Source of the DNA: Erythrophleum ivorense
Lineage: Eukaryota; Streptophyta; Magnoliopsida; Fabales; Fabaceae
Length of the DNA: 64,000 bases
Assembly (NCBI GenBank): GCA_026724425.1
Contig: JAIUCV010000005.1
Location: forward strand, 36,553,784-36,617,783
Reading direction: 5' to 3'
The notes under the pieces were generated by a model. That model ran no database searches. It had not been told where the DNA came from and worked only from the letters and a program-made list of their open reading frames with translations. Positions 46,086 through 57,130 of the stretch are shown here, in pieces. Numbering within the stretch: the stretch's first letter is position 1; every line of letters starts with the position of its first letter. The position numbers were made by a program, and so were the translations under genes.

Positions 46086-49000
46086 TTAAAGGAATAATTC
46101 TAGATATTTTTGCCTTATTTCATCCTCCAATTCCCAGGTTGCTTCCTCTGATGTCAGACCTCTCCAGATCACTTTCACCAGAGGAATGTTCTTGCTCCTC
46201 AACTGTTTCAGCTGAGCATCCACAATTCTCTCCGGTTTCACTACATAGGAAAGATCTTCCTACAATTGCACATGCTCATATTCTATGATATGTGAGGGGT
46301 CAGGCAAATACTTTTTCAACTAGGATACATAAAGAACACCGTGGATTTGGGCTAGGTTATGAGGCAGGGCTATCTGGTAAGCCACAGGTCCAATTTTCTC
46401 AAGGATTTCAAATGGACCAATATACCTAGGACTGAGCTTTCTTACCCTCATTGACCGACCTACTCTCGTCATTGGAGACACTCGAATGAACATATGGTCT
46501 CCAATCTCAAACTCTAACGGCCTTCTTCTCTTATCGGCATAGCTTTTCTGCCTACTCTGGGCCGTGAGGAGTCTCTTTCTAATCAATTCTATCTGTCGAG
46601 TGGTCTGGTCAACAATCTCAGGTCCTATCATACTCCTCTCACCTAGCTCAACCCAACACAGAGGGGATCTACACTTTCTCCCATACAAAGCCTCATAAGG
46701 GGCCATCTAGATACTGGAATGGTAACTGTTATTATAAGCAAACTCTGCTAATGGTAAATACACATCCCAGTTACCCTTCATTTCTAACACACACGCCCTC
46801 AACATGTCTTCTAAAGTCTGAATGGTTCTCTCAGTCTGACCATCTGTCTGGGGGTGATATGCAGTGCTAAACCGCAACTTGGTCCCTAAGGCATGCTGTA
46901 ACGACCTCCAGAAGTTTAATGTGAACCTGGGGTCTCTATCTGAAACTATGCTACTGGGTACTCCATGAAGTCGCACTATCTCTCTGATATACAACTGGGC
47001 TAATCTCTCCAGTGTATGAGTAGCTTTGATAGCTAAAAAGTGTGCAGACTTCGTCAGTCTATCCACAACTACCTAAATAGCATCGTGTCCAGAGGATGTC
47101 CTGGGTAACCCCATAACAAAGTCCATGGCTATACTATCCCACTTCCACTCAGGGATATCTAGAGGTTGCAACAACCCAGCCAGTATTTGATGTTCTATTT
47201 TTACCCTCTGACACACTAGGCATCTAGCCATATAACCCGTCACCTCATTTTTCATTCCTGGCCACCAGAAAATCTGTTTCAAATCCTGATACATCTTGGT
47301 GGCACCTGGGTGGATAGTATACTTACTCTTATGTGCCTCTTCTAAAATGCTTTCTCTCAGCTCATTTCGACTAGGTACACAGATTCTATCTCGATATACT
47401 ATCATACCATCCTCAGACACCTTGAAATCTGAGGTCTTACCTTGGGAGATCTCATTCCTGATCCATCTCAAGAACTCATCCTCTCTCTGGGCATCTAAGA
47501 TTTGAGTTCTCAATACATTCTCAATTCAGGTTTCACTCAGATACAATCTACCCGAGACCACCTAACAAGAGAGGTTCAAGTTTCTGAACTTCTCTAGGAG
47601 CTCTTGCTCCCTAATCATCATATGGGCCACATGGATGGATTTCCTACTCAGGGCATCTGCCACCACATTGGCCTTGCCCGGATGATATTTCAAAACATAA
47701 TCATAGTCTTTCAGAAACTCCATCCATCTCCTCTGTCTCATATTGAGTTCCTTCTGGTCAAATAGGTATTTCAGACTCTTATGGTCACTATAGATCTCTA
47801 TGGTAGCACCATACAGATAGTGTCTCCAGATTTTAAGAGCAAACACTACGGCGGCTAACTCCAGGTCATGTGTGGGATAATTCTCCTCATGATGCCTCAA
47901 CTGCCTAGAGGTATATGCCACTACTCTACCCTGCTGCATCAACACACATCCTAACCCTTTGCCCGAGGCATCACAATAAACCACAAATGGTTCACTAGGG
48001 TCAGGGATAATCAATACAGGGGCAATGGTCAAACGGAGCTTCAACTCCTGGAAACTCCTCTCACAACTATCATCCCACACAAACGGTATCTCTTTCCTAG
48101 TTAGCCTCGTTAGTGGTAAGGCCATCTGAGAAAAGCCCTGAATAAATCGTCTATAGTACCCTGCCAAACCTAGGAAACTCCTGACCTCGGTGGTCGTTCT
48201 AGGTCTATCCCATTGTAACACAGCCTCAACTTTATGGGGATCAACTGCAATCCCATCTTGTGAGATCACATGACCTAAGAATCTCACTTCGATCAGCCAA
48301 AACTCACATTTACTAAGTTTGGCATACAACCTTTTCTCTCTCAAGGTTTCTAGGACTAATCTCAAATGCCTCTCGTGCTCTTCAAAAGATCTAGAGTACA
48401 CTAGGATATCATCAATGAAAACTACCACAAATTGATCTAGATACGGTCTGAATACCCTGTTCATATAATCCATGAACACAGCAGGCGCATTCGTCAATCC
48501 GAATGGCATCACAAGGAACTCATAGTGCCCATATCTGGTGCTGAAGGCCGTCTTGGAGACGTCTTCAATTCTCACTCTCAATTGGTGGTACCCAGATCTA
48601 AGATCTATCTTGGAAAACACAGATGCCCCAGCCAACTGATCTAACATATCATCAATTTTAGGGAGAGGATATTTATTCTTGATGGTAACTTTATTTAATT
48701 CTCTGTTATCGATACACAAACGTAAGCTACCATCCTTCTTTCTCACAAATAACACTGGAGCTCCCCAAGGTGATACACTAGGGCGGATAAACCCTTTCTC
48801 TAACAATCCCTCTATCTACCTTTTCAACTCTGCAAGCTCAGTGGGAGCCATCCTGTAAGGAGCCTTGGACACCGGTCCAGCCCCAGGCACTATGTCTATA
48901 GGGAATTCTAGTTCTCTCTTAGGGGGTAGACCACTAAAGTCAAACTCTTTAGGAAAAACTTCTGGGAATTCCCTCACAACTGGGATCTCCTCTATCCCTT

Positions 49001-50648
49001 CTTCTACCTCAGCCTGAATAGAGAAAAAGACTAGAAACCCTTGACATCCACACCCTAAATGCCTCTCAGCCTGGGCAATAGTCATAAAGGATAACTCAGC
49101 TCCTACCCTAGGTATGGTCCCACAAGCAGGTAAGGAAATGGTTCGGTGTTCACAATCAAGTACCGCATTATTCGCGGTCAACCAGTTCATACCAACAATC
49201 AAATTAATGTCATGGAAAGGCATACAGATCAAATCAATAGTGGTATGACAGTGATTGAACTGAACAGTGACATTTAAACAAGTATGGAAAGTAACCACAG
49301 GGCCTCCAGTGGGTGTAGTGACAGACAAGTCAAATGGCAAGACACTAACAGCCAGACCCAATCACCTCACACAATCATAGGATATAAACGAGTGACTAGC
49401 ACCCGAATCAAATATAGCAACTACAGGAAAGCCGTTCACTATTAGCGTACCTCGGATCAAACTAGGGGACGCGCTGGCTTCCTGCTGAGTGAGAGCGAAC
49501 ACTCGACCCTGGGTCTGTGACCTAGGAGGAGGTGCTGTGTCTGTCTGAGGACAGTGTCTAGCAATGTGCCCCAGCTTCCCACACTTGAAGCAAGTCACCA
49601 AAGGCTGCTGGAAAGATGACTGGCCCCGAGGAGGCGGCATGGGCTTACCCCGCTGTGGCCTTCGGTTCCATGGCCCCTTGCCTCTTCTCTTAGCACTGGG
49701 TGTCACACTAGAACCCTCTTCCGGTCTCAGCCTTTTCAATTCTGAAACCTCCTTCTGACTAGCTATAGTCGTAACAGGCATGATAACTCACAGGTTAGTC
49801 TCAATCACCCTGCTGACCTCCACAAAGGTATTAAACTTTCTGATCTATTGTGGGGTAACTCTGTCGTTAATCAAAGGTTCCAACCCAGTTTCAAACTGCT
49901 CACATCTCCAGGGTTCATCATCATACCTCTGGAGGTAAGAGGAATACCGAGACAACTCCATAAACTTGGCCACATATTGGTCTACAGTCATCTCATCTGT
50001 CTGTCTCAAACTCATAAACTCCATCTCTTTCTTTTTCCTCACCGAACTAGGGAAATATTTCTCATAAAACTCGACTAAGAAACTTTCCTAATTTATCTGT
50101 ATATCCTTGGTCTCCATCAGGGGTTTCGTGCTACACCACCATCTATCAGCTTCCTTTTGTAGCATGAAAGTAGCTAGCTGAGCTTTCTGCTCGGTGGTAC
50201 AATCCATTACCGAGAATATTTTCTCTAGCTCTCTGACCCAAGCCTCCGCCTTATCCGCATCCAACTCTTCTTCAAATATGGGTGGATTGTTTTGCCTGAA
50301 CTGCTTCAACAGTTTCTGGATAGGCGTCTAGGTCTGAGCTACCATAGGCTCTTGGGGATGTGCAGGTGGCATGCCAGATGTGGATGGCTGAGGTACAGGG
50401 GCTTCCCTCCTGGCTTCTTCTTGCATTGCTAGGGTATCTTGCAGGTGCATGATCATATCATGTTGTTGCTGGGCAATGTACCTCTGTTGCTCCAACATCT
50501 CCTGATGCTGGCCCATCATGGCCTCAAACCGATCCAATCTCTCCATGATGGTTCGCAGAGGATCCTCAGGCCCAACTGGAACCTCTTGCTCAACTCTCTG
50601 AGCCCTGGGTGGCCTGCCTCTACCCCTACCCCCTCTAGTCTCAACCAT
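46086..50648 (-). pseudogene. Gag-pol polyprotein of gypsy element A, inactivated by nonsense codons
   Basis: One frame runs from the ATG at 50648 (MVETRGGRGRG) to a TAA at 46086-46088, 1520 codons, without a frameshift. Domains in order: gag (AEAWVRELEKIF, then EKYFP); CCHC knuckle CFKCGKLGHIARHC (49551-49592); aspartic protease FDSGASHSF (DSG at 49401-49409); reverse transcriptase with FIDD (48438-48449); RNase H (VVYCDASGKG, HDLELAAVV, YSDHKSL); integrase with HPGATK, CLVCQ, MDFVMGLP, SDRDPRF and GQTERT; and a chromodomain-like end (IPLVKVIWRG, EATWELED). In-frame stops start at minus-strand positions 50330, 50090, 49847, 49790, 49364, 48818, 47564, 47528, 47075, 46709, 46322 and 46262: nine TAG, three TGA, no TAA. 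Several sit where the family has glutamine or tryptophan. All visible catalytic residues remain. Confidence 0.95.
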
Positions 50649-50797
50649 GTCTGAAAAGAAGGAGCAATCCTTAGTTCACAATCATAACACAAGCACATAT
50701 GCATATGAATATTACCACTTCCATGGCAAGTCACACCAAACACAAGCAAATTATATCATTCAAGAGCACAACATCAAGAAAAAGTGCCTAAACCTTT

Positions 50798-50809
50798 GCT
50801 CTGATACCA
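50798..50809 (-). promoter_or_regulatory. Primer-binding site (initiator tRNA-Met) of gypsy element A
   Basis: On the minus strand this is TGGTATCAGAGC, the standard complement of the 3' end of plant initiator methionine tRNA. Four adenines on the plus strand (50810-50813) separate it from the LTR. Confidence 0.95.
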
Positions 50810-50813
50810 AAAA

Positions 50814-53570
50814 TGTAACACCATAATATCTTAACTCCAATTCATCTTCCTCTAGACTTGATTCCATATGATTTCCCAGGAAAATGATCGAAACCGTGGT
50901 ATTTTACTACTTAAAGTCATGGTTTAACCGGTCATATTTTGCCCCGTGGGTCCCGTAAACCCATCATTCACATTCTCTACTCAAACACCATGTATACAAC
51001 TTGTACATAGTCTCAAACAACTCATAAACCACGGGTATGAAGCCAAAAACTAAGAAAATATAATTTCTTAAATGAGCCCATAAGTCAGATTTTTGGCTCT
51101 AACTTTGGAAAATCATAACTAATTCTAGAAAAATAGGAATCAAGAAAATCATAGCTATATGGAAATCTTGGGATGTTAAATTCATACTAAAAATAACTCC
51201 CAACCACAATCTCAGCGTTTGGACCATCATTGACATCGAACAAGACACAGATGTCCGGCTGTCCCTGATACTGGTGTAGTTTACTGTCATAAACTTTGAA
51301 AATCCGTAATTAATTCCACAAAAATCTAATCTGAGCAAAATATACCAATTTGGAAAGTTACAGATGTTAGCTAGAGGAGAAAAATAAGTCTGGATCAGTT
51401 CAGGAGCTCTTGGACCTCAAAAAATGATGGAACAGTAACGAAGGTCAGAAACTTCCCTGATGCTGATACAGAACGTCAGAAAGTCGTTTCTCTCTCTACA
51501 GACCTCTAATTGAGGTGCTTCTAGTTGGTATAGATCACTGTGGATATCTAGTTTATGCTCATAAAATTTCATGACAATCGGACACCGTTTAGTCCATGGA
51601 TGACACAGATTCATTTTCGGATTTGTTGCACAGTACCATGACCAACCCATCAAATTTTCCCAACTTCAACAATTCGTCAAATATTCTCTAGACCTCCAAA
51701 TATTACTCACTTTGGCTTCTCAAGAAGCTCTCAATAGACTCTAGAGGCATGCCAAGTTTCATATCAAGAAGAGCTCATCTGGTCATACTTTGACGGAGTT
51801 CACACAATTGGCAGTTTTGGCACCCTATTTGGTTCAAAATGGGTCCAAATGGCCTCCCACATGTGCTAGCATCTCGTGGGTAAGTTTGAAAGTACAAACA
51901 TAGCATATATGAATAGCCCAAATGATCCAAGTCATCATACATTTCAAAATCACTATGCTACGAAACAAAATACATCATTTCATATAAGCTACAAAAAGGC
52001 CAAATTTCACATTCTCATTACTTTGGCTCTTTACATCGTTTATACATCATCTATACATGTGTTTACATTGGCTCATATATATACATCTCAAAAATGATAG
52101 GTGCATATTCATTTTGGCACCTTTTTACATCAAAAGAACTAGAAGAACTACACCACTTCCTAATCATATACAACTAAGCTCCATGATGTGCACTTGCTTC
52201 TCCTTGAGCTCCACCTAAGACGTTAAGATGGGAGAGGGAAGGGGGTGAGATTCAGGGAATCTCAGTAGCTCATACTCATTCAAGAAGCAATCAAGATATA
52301 TAAACCAGTCAAAGCATGCAACCAAGTCACAATGACACAACAAATGTGTTTCATGCCATGAATATCATATCAATGCCAAGATTAGGCTCTAGGGATTTTC
52401 GGTTTAGCCTCACCCGAGCCTTGGGACTTTTGGATTGACCTCACCCTTGGTTTAGGGACTTTTGGCTCCACCTCACCCTTCTCAAGGGACTTTCGGCACC
52501 ACCTCACCCGAGCAATTTACACAATTCATATCATAAGCATATTGGTACCAATGCATCAAGGCAACATCAATGGCATATCTCATCATACAAGCACATATAC
52601 AAGCATACAATGACTATTACACATCCAAGAATGCAACAAGAAAGAGTAGAGAGCTACCTTATCAGCCAACACAAATCTTCCCTTTCAATTTCTCTTCTCC
52701 CGTCTTGATTTCACACTCACAACTAGATGTAGTTGCTTCCTTTGAGCCTAGGCATAACAATAGCATCAAATTACTCTCTTATAACTCAAATAAACTCTCA
52801 CAAAGCTAAAGAGGCTCTTCATCGAAGTAAACCCTGGCTACACATGTAAAAAGCTAGGGATTCTCTCTCTAGAACTCTAATCACTCTCCTTCCTCTCTCA
52901 AGCTCTCAAGGAAGAAAGCAAAGAAGAAGTGAAGCTATATGAGTTCTACCCTTATTCTAGAGTAATTTTCCCACTTCCCTCTTCTGAACCAAACCCAAAT
53001 CAACTTCTAAACCCATAGAAAGAGAGGGCAAAAGGAGGAGAACAACATGCTAAGAAGAAAAGCTATGGAAATCTAAAAATTACTCACCTCTTTGCTTGAT
53101 CTCCTTGCTTCTCTAGGTTCTCTCTCTCTCCACAGCTCTTTTCTCTCTCCTTGGTCGAAGCTTAGGTCAGTTCTAAGAGAAAGGAAGAGTTTAGACTCTT
53201 TAAAAAGTCAAAATCTCGCTTTTCACGCTTTTCCAGACTAACCCTCGCTATAGCGAGCCATAACCCTCGCTATGGCGAGCTCGTATCTGTCCCAGACCTC
53301 TGCCTTCGCTATAGCTCTCGCTACAGCGAGCAACTCCCTGGTTTTTGTATGGGATGCCCGCACTCGCTATAGCTAGAAGCATTTTCGCTATAGCGAGAAG
53401 GCATTCTTGCTATAGCTAGCTCATTTCTCGCTATAACGAACAGGTACATTCGCTGTAGCTAGGGTGTAGCTAGCAGACTTAGAAAATTTTCAGCCTTCAA
53501 AAATTTTTAGCTTTTCTTTTTTTCCCTTTTCTTTTCTCTTTTCTTTTCTTTTCTTTTTCTGGTTGTTACA
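50814..53570 (-). repeat. 5' LTR of gypsy element A
   Basis: This is the 2757-bp partner of 43289-46035. By eye, identity is about 98-99% in the centre (about 51870-52450) but only about 94-95% over the first 650 bp and about 96% in the last 430 bp on the plus strand, mostly through transitions. The conserved palindromic block is at 52246-52272 and the 36-bp array at about 52390-52515. Confidence 0.97.
53239..53478 (-). repeat. CGCTATAGCG palindrome array in the 5' LTR of A
   Basis: The same array as at 45717-45955, lying about 90-330 nt from the LTR start in the sense direction, hence within U3 upstream of the presumed promoter. Confidence 0.9.
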
Positions 53571-53575
53571 CACTT

Positions 53576-54500
53576 AATTTGTTTGCTGGTGGATAGCCAA
53601 CTTTTATATGGCTTGTCTTCTTACATCTATAGCATTTGAAAGTGTCTATGGTTCCTTCATGTTTTTGTAAGCTTCTTTTTCTCTGATTGTTTTATGATCT
53701 TTTCTTTTAGAAGTTGTACATTCTTTTAGTTAAAAGTGTCATTTCTATCATCTAATTGATCAATAGAAAACTCATCTTTATTTTGATGTGAGGTTCTTAA
53801 GGCAATGGTTTTCTCTTTCTTTGAGCTTTCCATGTTTCTACTTAGATAGCTTCCTTTATAGAAAATTAGATTCCTCTAAGCTCATTGAATGTTATTCTTT
53901 CTAGCTTCATGCTTTCTTGAATTGCTACTACCTCTGCACTCTATGGTGGTGTTAGACTCCTAAGGATTTTTCAAATGAGATCTTCATTTAAATAACATTT
54001 TCAAGAACGTCCATGTCATTTATGATTTTTTTTCAATCTTTTGAACATGTCTTTTATGTTTTTATCATCTTTCATTTTGAATAGTTCATATTCATACACC
54101 AATGTATCAATTACCATCTTTCTAACTTTAATGGTTCCTTTATATGTTATTTTTAATTTATCCTACATTTCTTTTACCAAGCGGCATCTTTAGAGCTTCT
54201 TGAACTCTTCTGTATTCATAGTAAAGAAAATATAGTTAATTTCCTTGCAATTGATTTTATACTTCTTTTTTATCTTCCTCATTCAATTCACTTCATAACT
54301 TCTCAACTAGTTTGTCATCCACTTTCTTTATAAGAACAAATGACCCATTTTCAATCACATCACACATTTGTACTTCAATTGATTCAATGAAGATCTTTAT
54401 TTTGATCTTCCAATATGAATAATTTGTCCCATCAAAGTATGGTGGTGTGTTGATCAACTGGCCTTTAGTACTAGAAAACTAGCTCATCTTTCAAATGGAA
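53576..54500 (-). pseudogene. Copia gag, decayed
   Basis: The minus-strand translation includes PPYFDGTNYSYWKIKIKIF (about 54420-54460), the hallmark N-terminal gag motif of plant copia elements, then IESIEVQMCDVIENG. Near the left end a CCHC-like knuckle (CYRCKKTSHIKVGYP) leads into the gypsy insertion, after which the frame resumes at 43283. The last cysteine of the knuckle is replaced by tyrosine. Multiple stops and frameshifts are present. Confidence 0.8.
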
Positions 54501-54540
54501 TCTTTTCTCTATAAGGTTAGTTCTACAAAACAAAGACCAT

Positions 54541-54552
54541 GCTTTGACACCA
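54541..54552 (-). promoter_or_regulatory. Primer-binding site of the ancient copia element
   Basis: The minus-strand sequence TGGTGTCAAAGC differs from the initiator tRNA-Met complement TGGTATCAGAGC by two transitions and lies two bases from the LTR end. It fixes 54555-56023 as the 5' LTR. Confidence 0.75.
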
Positions 54553-54554
54553 AC

Positions 54555-56023
54555 TATTAGTCTAGAAGTAATCCAAGAAGAAGGATTGAATTGGATTATA
54601 CAATTATTTTTACTTCTTTTATTATTTATGATTCTTTCAAGTAATGTTGTTAGGTTCCTAAAGAACTTGATCCTACTCTTAAAGATAAAAGATTTAAACA
54701 TAAAGTAAATAGAGTAGGAAAGAGAAAGAATTACATAATTGATTTATCCTGGTTCAAACCAAAATGTCCTATGTCTAGTTCCTAAGCATACAATAAGGGA
54801 AATTTATCAAGCGTAGATAATCACCAAGGATACATATAACCCTACAAGCACAAGTACAGCACTATTGCTAGTACAACCTCTCTAAGGTAACCTAATAAGG
54901 CTTAGCTTACAGCATTTACATTTTTCTTCTCTTTACACAATTTCCCATTCCCTAAGTTCTTACAAAAGAATCTTAGAAAACTATCCCTAAGGTTTTTACA
55001 CAAGATACCTCTGAATTTCTCCCTTAAGTTTTTCCTAGGACAACTAGAAACTCAAGATCAAGAAAAGATTCAGGATAAGCACTAGAACTCTCTAAGAGTT
55101 CTTTCAAAATATAATGACTAACACACACAAAATAATAATACATTAATGCACAACTAAAATAACATCAGAGTAAAATGATTATCTTTTAGTCCTCTCTTCT
55201 TATTCTCTTCTTTGAATGGTCTTCCATATATACATATATATATATATATATATATCTCAGCCTCTAGTTTAGTGATTGTTGACGATAGCCACCTTAAATT
55301 GTACATATTTGCTCACTAATAAGAAATATGTCTTGAATGTCTCCAACTATTCAAAAATAAGTGCAACTTCTTTATTCAATAATAAGCAGTCTTTCAAATT
55401 GCAAAACACTGACTTCATTTTATGTAGCCTTTTAAAGGATAGTAGGCTTGAATGGATCTTCATAAGTATAGCTTTATTTTTGTTTCCTTTAAGCTATCAT
55501 TTTCCCTTTTTGCTTCTTGATATCATGATTTTTCCTTTTTCATATCTAAGCAAAAGCATATCATTAATAGCTCAAGATAATCAAATCATAAGGAATATTT
55601 TTGTATTAATACCTTAACTTAATAGTTTAAAGATATTTGAAAACTTTACTTAAGAATATTTTTGTTAATGCACTAGATATATTAATTTAATTTATAATAT
55701 AAGGTTCTTAAGATTTATACACATATCGCAAAAACTTTCTTATTATATTGAGTCTAAATAAAATTTTTTTTAATAATATATTCAACTCAATTTATGTTAT
55801 ATTTGAAAACTTACCATAAATGAGATATTTGATATAAAATCCAATCCTTGGTAATTGAACATTAAATCTAAATTTAAGCCCATGAAGCCTATTTAACATA
55901 ATCTAGGCCCCAAAAATAATATTTTCAATAGTTACAAATTTGACCCAAATAATCTATTTTCCAAAACATCTAAAATTGAATGTGTTTGATATAATTCAAA
56001 ACTAAAAGGCCTTTGTCCCAAAA
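54555..56023 (-). repeat. 5' LTR of the ancient copia element
   Basis: This LTR of about 1469 bp aligns with 8678-10903 minus its insertion. The terminal CA of the sense end has become TA and the start TGTT has become TTTT, consistent with old age. The (TA)n tract at 55223-55257 matches the one in the other LTR and may contain the TATA box. Confidence 0.85.
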
Positions 56024-56039
56024 TAATTTTGTAGTTTCA

Positions 56040-56260
56040 TAAAGTTTAGGCCAATCAATTTTTAATTGTCAAAGCTAGATATCCAACCAATTATGCAATG
56101 AAGCATGATGGATACAATCCTTTATGATGGATAGATCCAAACCACACAAGATTATTCTTGCAAAATCACAATGTAAAAACAAATGACCAATAGACTCAGA
56201 ATTATTTGCAAAACTAACACTGAGAATCATTTGGCAACTAGAAAAAATAGTCTAGTGGGT
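56040..56260 (-). pseudogene. LINE-type reverse-transcriptase zinc-binding domain fragment
   Basis: One minus-strand frame reads SVSFANNSESIGHLFLHCDF, then ARIILCGLDLSIIKDCIHHA and LHNWLDI. The ESxxHLFLHC motif is typical of the zinc-binding domain at the C-terminal end of plant L1-like (LINE) reverse transcriptases. The first cysteine pair is degraded and no other part of a LINE is visible. It lies directly beside the copia 5' LTR, so the copia may have inserted near an older LINE remnant. Confidence 0.6.
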
Positions 56261-57130
56261 GAAAATATATACTTAATACAAATACTAATAACTACTAAAA
56301 ATTGTAATTTTAAGCATTTAATGAATTGATATAATAGTAAAATTTACTAAACTTCAAAAGTAGAGACATTTAATAATTAAAAAAGCATAGAAGCATAACA
56401 ACACCAAAATAAATATAATTACCTTAATATAAGGAAAGCACATACTAGCTACTTCAAAAAAATTTCAAAGGAAGGGTATATTAGAAAAGTTAAAGTATTA
56501 AGAACAAGTGTTGGAGATTTAAAAAAATTAAAGGAGACAAATTAGAAATTTTATAGGGACAATAATATTATATGCATATATAATACATATAAATTTCTTT
56601 TAGGGGGCGGCCGCCCTTAAAATGGAAAACCTAGGTCCATCCCTAAAGTGGTATATGATTGTTCAACAACAAAACCCATTAAAATGACAACATATTTCAA
56701 TTTCTAGAGAAATAGAATTAATCCTTCATATAAATATCCCGTTTTTTATATTTAGAATAAATCCACTTACAATAGAAAAAGTCAAGGCAATTTTAAGTCA
56801 TATGCTATAAAAAAATAATAAAATTTCAAAATCGTAGTAACCTATTCTTATTAAACCAATATGCTATAAATTTACTCTAGCAAGCTAAAAAGTTTTTTTT
56901 TTAATTTATGGCCTTGAGGTGATATGCCTAACTATCTTCAATGAAGGCAAGTTCAATTTGACTCGTCAGGGTTAGTTTGACCCTAACCTATGGAAAAGAG
57001 AGTTAGATGCATGGCATGTTACAAGTAGGCAAGTAAATTACACTAAGCTCTAATTGGTTTATTTAAAAATGAATTATCCATTAGATAGATAATGAAATTA
57101 CCATTTTACCCTCTAAATTTCATATAAAAC
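56261..57130. other. AT-rich spacer with one GC palindrome
   Basis: No gene is visible. Near 56602-56616 the palindrome gggcggccgccc stands out in the AT-rich background, followed by ctaggtccatccct, which resembles a hAT-type terminal sequence. No matching opposite end was found. Confidence 0.35.

Larger units (their letters stand above)
43289..53570 (-). mobile_element. Complete Ty3/gypsy chromovirus-like retrotransposon, family A
   Basis: A 10,282-bp element inserted in copia gag-pol with a perfect 5-bp duplication cactt (43284-43288 and 53571-53575). It has two LTRs (2747 and 2757 bp) with TG...CA ends, a primer site, a polypurine tract, and a single-frame gag-pol with gag, CCHC knuckle, protease, reverse transcriptase, RNase H, integrase and a C-terminal chromodomain-like segment. 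The domain order RT-RH-IN defines Ty3/gypsy, and the chromodomain with long LTRs points to the Tekay/Del lineage (inference). Twelve nonsense codons inactivate it. It is the only insertion here that kept its interior. Confidence 0.97.
8678..56023 (-). mobile_element. Ancient Ty1/copia retrotransposon (~10.1 kb) dispersed over 47 kb by nested insertions
   Basis: Removing the insertions leaves 8678-9996, 10769-11488, about 30261-32710, 39945-43288 (less a MITE) and 53576-56023. These join to about 10.1 kb with two LTRs of about 1454 and 1469 bp. In sense order (right to left) the order is 5' LTR, tRNA-Met-like primer site, gag, CCHC knuckle, pre-integrase and integrase, reverse transcriptase, RNase H, an extra third ORF, polypurine tract and 3' LTR, as expected for a copia element. 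Continuity is direct at the B insertion: the frame ends ...KKFRFMI on one side and resumes RSLFYLTTNRP on the other. It is also direct at the gypsy insertion, where the CCHC knuckle frame continues. Size and the post-pol ORF suggest the Sire/Maximus lineage, which is inference. All genes are riddled with stops. Confidence 0.85.

Noticed and set aside
47296..47505. Plus-strand ORFs antisense to gypsy gag-pol (also 49564-49758, 49848-50078, 50439-50654)
   Set aside because: They are antisense shadows of the gag-pol frame.
55223..55257. (TA)n tracts as independent microsatellites (also 9327-9348, 14216-14233, 17362-17375)
   Set aside because: The pair at 9.3 and 55.2 kb are homologous parts of the same LTR; the others are short and common in AT-rich DNA.
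56600..56620. gcggccgc palindrome as a cloning-vector trace
   Set aside because: No polylinker or vector sequence flanks it; the surrounding DNA is ordinary AT-rich plant sequence, so it is read as native.
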